DNA from: Promethearchaeota archaeon | GTDB taxonomy: Archaea > Asgardarchaeota > Lokiarchaeia > Sigynarchaeales > SOKP01 | DNA: 6,953 bases | Reading direction: 5' to 3' | Assembly (NCBI GenBank): GCA_016839655.1 | Contig: JAEOTW010000139.1 | Coordinates: forward strand, 1-6,953 | Part shown: in pieces, positions 5,242 to 6,953 of the stretch | How positions within the stretch are numbered: the stretch's first letter is position 1 | Layout of the letters: the number at the start of each line of letters is the position of its first letter | The notes under the pieces: generated by a model | Database searches by the model: none | Seen by the model: the letters and a program-made list of their open reading frames with translations, nothing else | Told to the model about the DNA's origin: nothing | Program-made: the position numbers and the translations under genes

Positions 5242-6051
5242 TTAAAATTTGAATTCTTTCATTACTTCTCCTACAGAATAATTCTCATGAAGGATTTTAC
5301 TTATAGCTCGAACCAATTTTGTAGGATCTTCCGATTGAAATACATTTCTGCCAAAAGCAACTCCTGATCCACCTGCTTCAATCGAGTCCTGCGCCATCTG
5401 GAGTAAATCTGGAATGGTGTCCATTTTAGGACCCCCCGCAATAATAACTGGAATATGTCTTACTCCTTTAGTAATCATGCTAAATGAATCAATATCTCCA
5501 GTATAATTTGTTTTAACTACATCGGCTCCCAATTCAACTCCCGCTCTAACTGCAATATTAACTACATTAGGATCGTTTTCATTTGTAATTTTTTTTCCTC
5601 TTGGATACATCATTGCTATTAAGGGCACACCCCATTCTCTAGTTTTTTCCACAATTTTTTGAGCATCTTGAAGCATTTCTGGTTCATCCTCTGCACCAAT
5701 ATTTATATGTATTGAAACCGCATCTGCTCCCATTTTTAAAGCACGCTCAACAGAACAAACTAAAACCTTTCTATTAGGGTGAGGTGATAAACTAGTAGCT
5801 CCTGATAAATGAATAATCAACCCAATATCCTTTCCATATTGCCTATGACCTGCACTAACCATCCCAGAATGTATTAAAACAGCATTTGCTCCTCCTAAGG
5901 CAACTTTATCCACCATTCCTGCTAAATCTTCTAATCCGGGGATAGTACCCATAGTCAATCCGTGATCCATTGGAATTATTATAGTTTTTTTGCTTTTCCT
6001 ATCAAAAATCCGTTCTAATCTTATTCTTTTCCCAAGATTCAAGGTAAACAT
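5242..6051 (-). CDS. 2-amino-3,7-dideoxy-D-threo-hept-6-ulosonate (ADH) synthase, DhnA/FbaB-type aldolase
   Basis: A 269-residue class I aldolase whose sequence follows the methanogen enzyme MJ0400 along its length. It opens [11 protein letters not shown], then VPMDHG-like IPMDHG (D29, H30), [50 protein letters not shown] (Y149, proposed acid/base), [18 protein letters not shown] (K180, the Schiff-base lysine), IIAGGPK and [10 protein letters not shown]. These match Asp33, Tyr153 and Lys184 of MJ0400 with a constant offset of four. That enzyme joins L-aspartate semialdehyde and 6-deoxy-5-ketofructose 1-phosphate in the archaeal route to 3-dehydroquinate, replacing DAHP synthase. The relative family function, fructose-bisphosphate aldolase, is less likely but not excluded. 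No 3-dehydroquinate synthase II gene is beside it. ATG 6051 fits the conserved N-terminus; no ribosome-binding site is seen. Confidence 0.9.
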   Translation of the reverse strand: MFTLNLGKRIRLERIFDRKSKKTIIIPMDHGLTMGTIPGLEDLAGMVDKVALGGANAVLIHSGMVSAGHRQYGKDIGLIIHLSGATSLSPHPNRKVLVCSVERALKMGADAVSIHINIGAEDEPEMLQDAQKIVEKTREWGVPLIAMMYPRGKKITNENDPNVVNIAVRAGVELGADVVKTNYTGDIDSFSMITKGVRHIPVIIAGGPKMDTIPDLLQMAQDSIEAGGSGVAFGRNVFQSEDPTKLVRAISKILHENYSVGEVMKEFKF

Positions 6052-6063
6052 TCACTTTAATAA

Positions 6064-6072
6064 ATTTATATA
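6064..6072 (-). promoter_or_regulatory. TATATAAAT element upstream of the ADH synthase gene
   Basis: TATATAAAT on the minus strand is centred 17 bases from the ATG, too close for an ordinary TATA-to-start spacing. Other TATA-like strings at 6083-6090 and 6097-6106 (minus strand) would give short leaders, so which element is used is unclear. Confidence 0.3.
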
Positions 6073-6125
6073 GACTATTCAATATAATTAGAGCATAAAT
6101 ATAAAATTTAGTTTATATTGGTACT

Positions 6126-6162
6126 TTTAGTGTTTTGTTTTAAATATTTATAATGCACTAAA
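6126..6162. repeat. Inverted repeat TTTAGTG / CACTAAA between divergent genes
   Basis: TTTAGTG (6126-6132) and CACTAAA (6156-6162) are perfect 7-bp arms around a 23-bp spacer that contains the palindrome TAAATATTTA (6141-6150). It lies midway between the divergent ADH synthase and membrane-protein genes, where an operator would be expected. No regulator is assigned. Confidence 0.35.
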
Positions 6163-6187
6163 TAATTTTCCATATTTTAATTCGAAA

Positions 6188-6196
6188 TATATAAAT
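6188..6196 (+). promoter_or_regulatory. TATA box TATATAAAT for the membrane-protein gene
   Basis: Transcription from this box should begin near 6218, six bases before the ATG at 6224. This favours an almost leaderless message and argues against the in-frame TTG at 6203, which would lie upstream of the transcript. Confidence 0.5.
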
Positions 6197-6223
6197 AGTC
6201 AATTGAAGGTTAAATTATTTAGT

Positions 6224-6637
6224 ATGGTAATTTCATCAAAAATAATAAATGTACTCCTTCTCAGTGGCGTAGTTCTTTTTTTTATTGGAACCTTTTCATT
6301 TATTTATTATTTCATAATGTGTTTTGTAATTGAGATAATTATATCTGCTTTATATTATATTATTGGATGGCTACTATTTGTTATTGGAGGTTTTTTTATT
6401 GGAATAACACCAAGGAAGTATTACCATTCTATAAAAAGGGGGAATATTAGACCCTTGGAAATAGAATTACTTATTATAGGTTTATGTGGATTAATATTAT
6501 GTACTTTTATATCTATAGCTACTGATATTTATATTTATAGAAATGATGGGATATTTCCCTTTCGAACATTATTATTTTTTACTGCTGGTTTTGTAGGATT
6601 TATTATAACAAAAATAATAAGGAAAAAAAAGCAGTAG
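6224..6637 (+). CDS. Small four-helix integral membrane protein
   Basis: A 137-residue hydrophobic protein with four predicted membrane helices at about 9-31, 37-60, 80-102 and 113-131. The helix 2-3 loop (PRKYYHSIKRGNIR) and the C-terminus (IIRKKKQ) are strongly basic, so by the positive-inside rule both ends face the cytoplasm. Helix 2 has a glycine-rich face (IGWLLFVIGGFFIG) that could pack against another helix. No catalytic motif, no ligand-binding signature and no recognised family. The frame also extends upstream to a TTG at 6203, seven codons earlier; the ATG at 6224 is chosen because of the TATA box at 6188-6196. It diverges from the ADH synthase gene across 172 bp and converges on the partial gene at the right edge. 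It is likely a real protein because of its consistent membrane topology. Confidence 0.65.
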   Translation: MVISSKIINVLLLSGVVLFFIGTFSFIYYFIMCFVIEIIISALYYIIGWLLFVIGGFFIGITPRKYYHSIKRGNIRPLEIELLIIGLCGLILCTFISIATDIYIYRNDGIFPFRTLLFFTAGFVGFIITKIIRKKKQ

Positions 6638-6642
6638 ACGAA

Positions 6643-6666
6643 ATTATTTATGTCGTTATAAATAAT
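6643..6666. terminator. Hairpin between convergent genes
   Basis: ATTATTTAT (6643-6651) and ATAAATAAT (6658-6666) are perfect 9-bp arms around a GTCGTT loop, placed in the 46-bp gap between the membrane-protein stop and the stop of the gene on the minus strand. The stem is all A/T pairs and weak, and no strong T-tract follows on either strand, so it is at best a shared 3'-end signal. Confidence 0.4.
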
Positions 6667-6683
6667 AAATTTAATTATACTTC

Positions 6684-6953
6684 CTATTCTTGTTTTAAAA
6701 TTTTCATAAAATCATAAAAATATCTATAAGAATCTTTAAAATCATTATCTTCTTTAGAATAATCTAATGCTTCGTTAAAAATCTGATTGAACTTAGATAT
6801 ATTCTTCTTTTGAATTATTGTTTTATATTCTTTTATTAAGCTTTCTAATAAATTTAACACTTTATGAAATTCTTGATTTTCTATTTGAATTTCTGCAAAC
6901 ATTTCTCTCTCTCTTTGAATTATACTCTCAGCGAAAACTTTTTGTAACAAGAA
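6684..6953 (-). CDS. Hypothetical helical protein, C-terminal part only
   Basis: The frame ends with TAG at 6686-6684 and stays open to the right edge of the window, so the N-terminus is missing. About 89 residues are visible, starting FLLQKVFAESIIQRERE. They are almost wholly charged and helical: REREMFAEIQIENQEFHKVLNLLESLIKEYKTIIQKK has the hydrophobic spacing of a coiled coil, followed by NISKFNQIFNEALDYSKEDNDF and an aromatic patch YRYFYDFMKI near the end. There are no cysteines, membrane segments or known motifs in this part. Both a TTG at 6950 and the ATG coding the Met in REREMF are possible internal starts, but neither has a ribosome-binding site, so a start beyond the window is more likely. 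The function cannot be told. Confidence 0.5.
   Translation of the reverse strand, partial: FLLQKVFAESIIQREREMFAEIQIENQEFHKVLNLLESLIKEYKTIIQKKNISKFNQIFNEALDYSKEDNDFKDSYRYFYDFMKILKQE

Noticed and set aside
5226..5250. Short AATTC/GAATT inverted repeat at the convergent stop codons
   Set aside because: Arms of five bases without a T-tract are expected by chance; I do not call a terminator.
6067..6078. 12-mer TATATAGACTAT shared with 1807-1818
   Set aside because: It is a low-complexity AT string; two copies in AT-rich intergenic DNA are not convincing as a regulatory or mobile-element repeat.
6203..6223. TTG start for the membrane protein
   Set aside because: It lies about 11 bases after the TATA box, upstream of the expected transcription start; the ATG at 6224 fits better, though the TTG cannot be fully excluded.

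Overview
The window is very AT-rich DNA with compact genes, TATA-box-like promoters (the same 9-mer TATATAAAT occurs in three intergenic regions), a few short GGAG/GGTG ribosome-binding sites, one well-supported TTG start, and an archaeal-type shikimate-pathway enzyme. This points to an archaeon. The low GC, the tungsten-type aldehyde:ferredoxin oxidoreductase and the style of the lineage-restricted winged-helix protein would fit an Asgard (Lokiarchaeia-like) genome, but that narrower placement is an inference. No rRNA, tRNA, CRISPR array, insertion sequence or clear mobile element is visible.

Layout, left to right. (1) 2-1747 (+): the 5'-truncated gene of a tungstopterin aldehyde:ferredoxin oxidoreductase. 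(2) 1748-1906: a leader or terminator region with four alternately complementary ACTCT/AGAGT segments and a T8 tract. (3) 1907-2285 (+): two very small genes, an unrecognised 52-residue protein and a 60-residue zinc-ribbon protein, followed by terminator signals. (4) 2449-3722 (+): a probable two-gene operon of a metallophosphoesterase (TTG start) and an ADP-ribose-pyrophosphatase-like Nudix hydrolase. (5) 3734-4138 (-): a VOC/glyoxalase-fold protein, convergent with the Nudix gene. (6) 4356-5225 (+): a winged-helix protein of unknown role, divergent from the VOC gene. (7) 5242-6051 (-): a close relative of methanogen 2-amino-3,7-dideoxy-D-threo-hept-6-ulosonate (ADH) synthase. (8) 6224-6637 (+): a four-helix membrane protein, divergent from the aldolase. 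(9) 6684 to the right edge (-): the C-terminal part of a helical protein.

The genes do not form one pathway. They read as several short housekeeping or accessory transcription units: aldehyde oxidation (AOR), nucleotide-derivative hydrolysis (metallophosphoesterase plus Nudix) and alternative aromatic amino-acid biosynthesis (ADH synthase). No obvious defence, secretion or CRISPR system is present. The most interesting signals are regulatory: the attenuator-like segment array before the two small genes, a dyad overlapping the ribosome-binding site of the metallophosphoesterase, a mini-ORF with a stop-start overlap ahead of the VOC gene, and spaced GGTTA repeats before the winged-helix gene.
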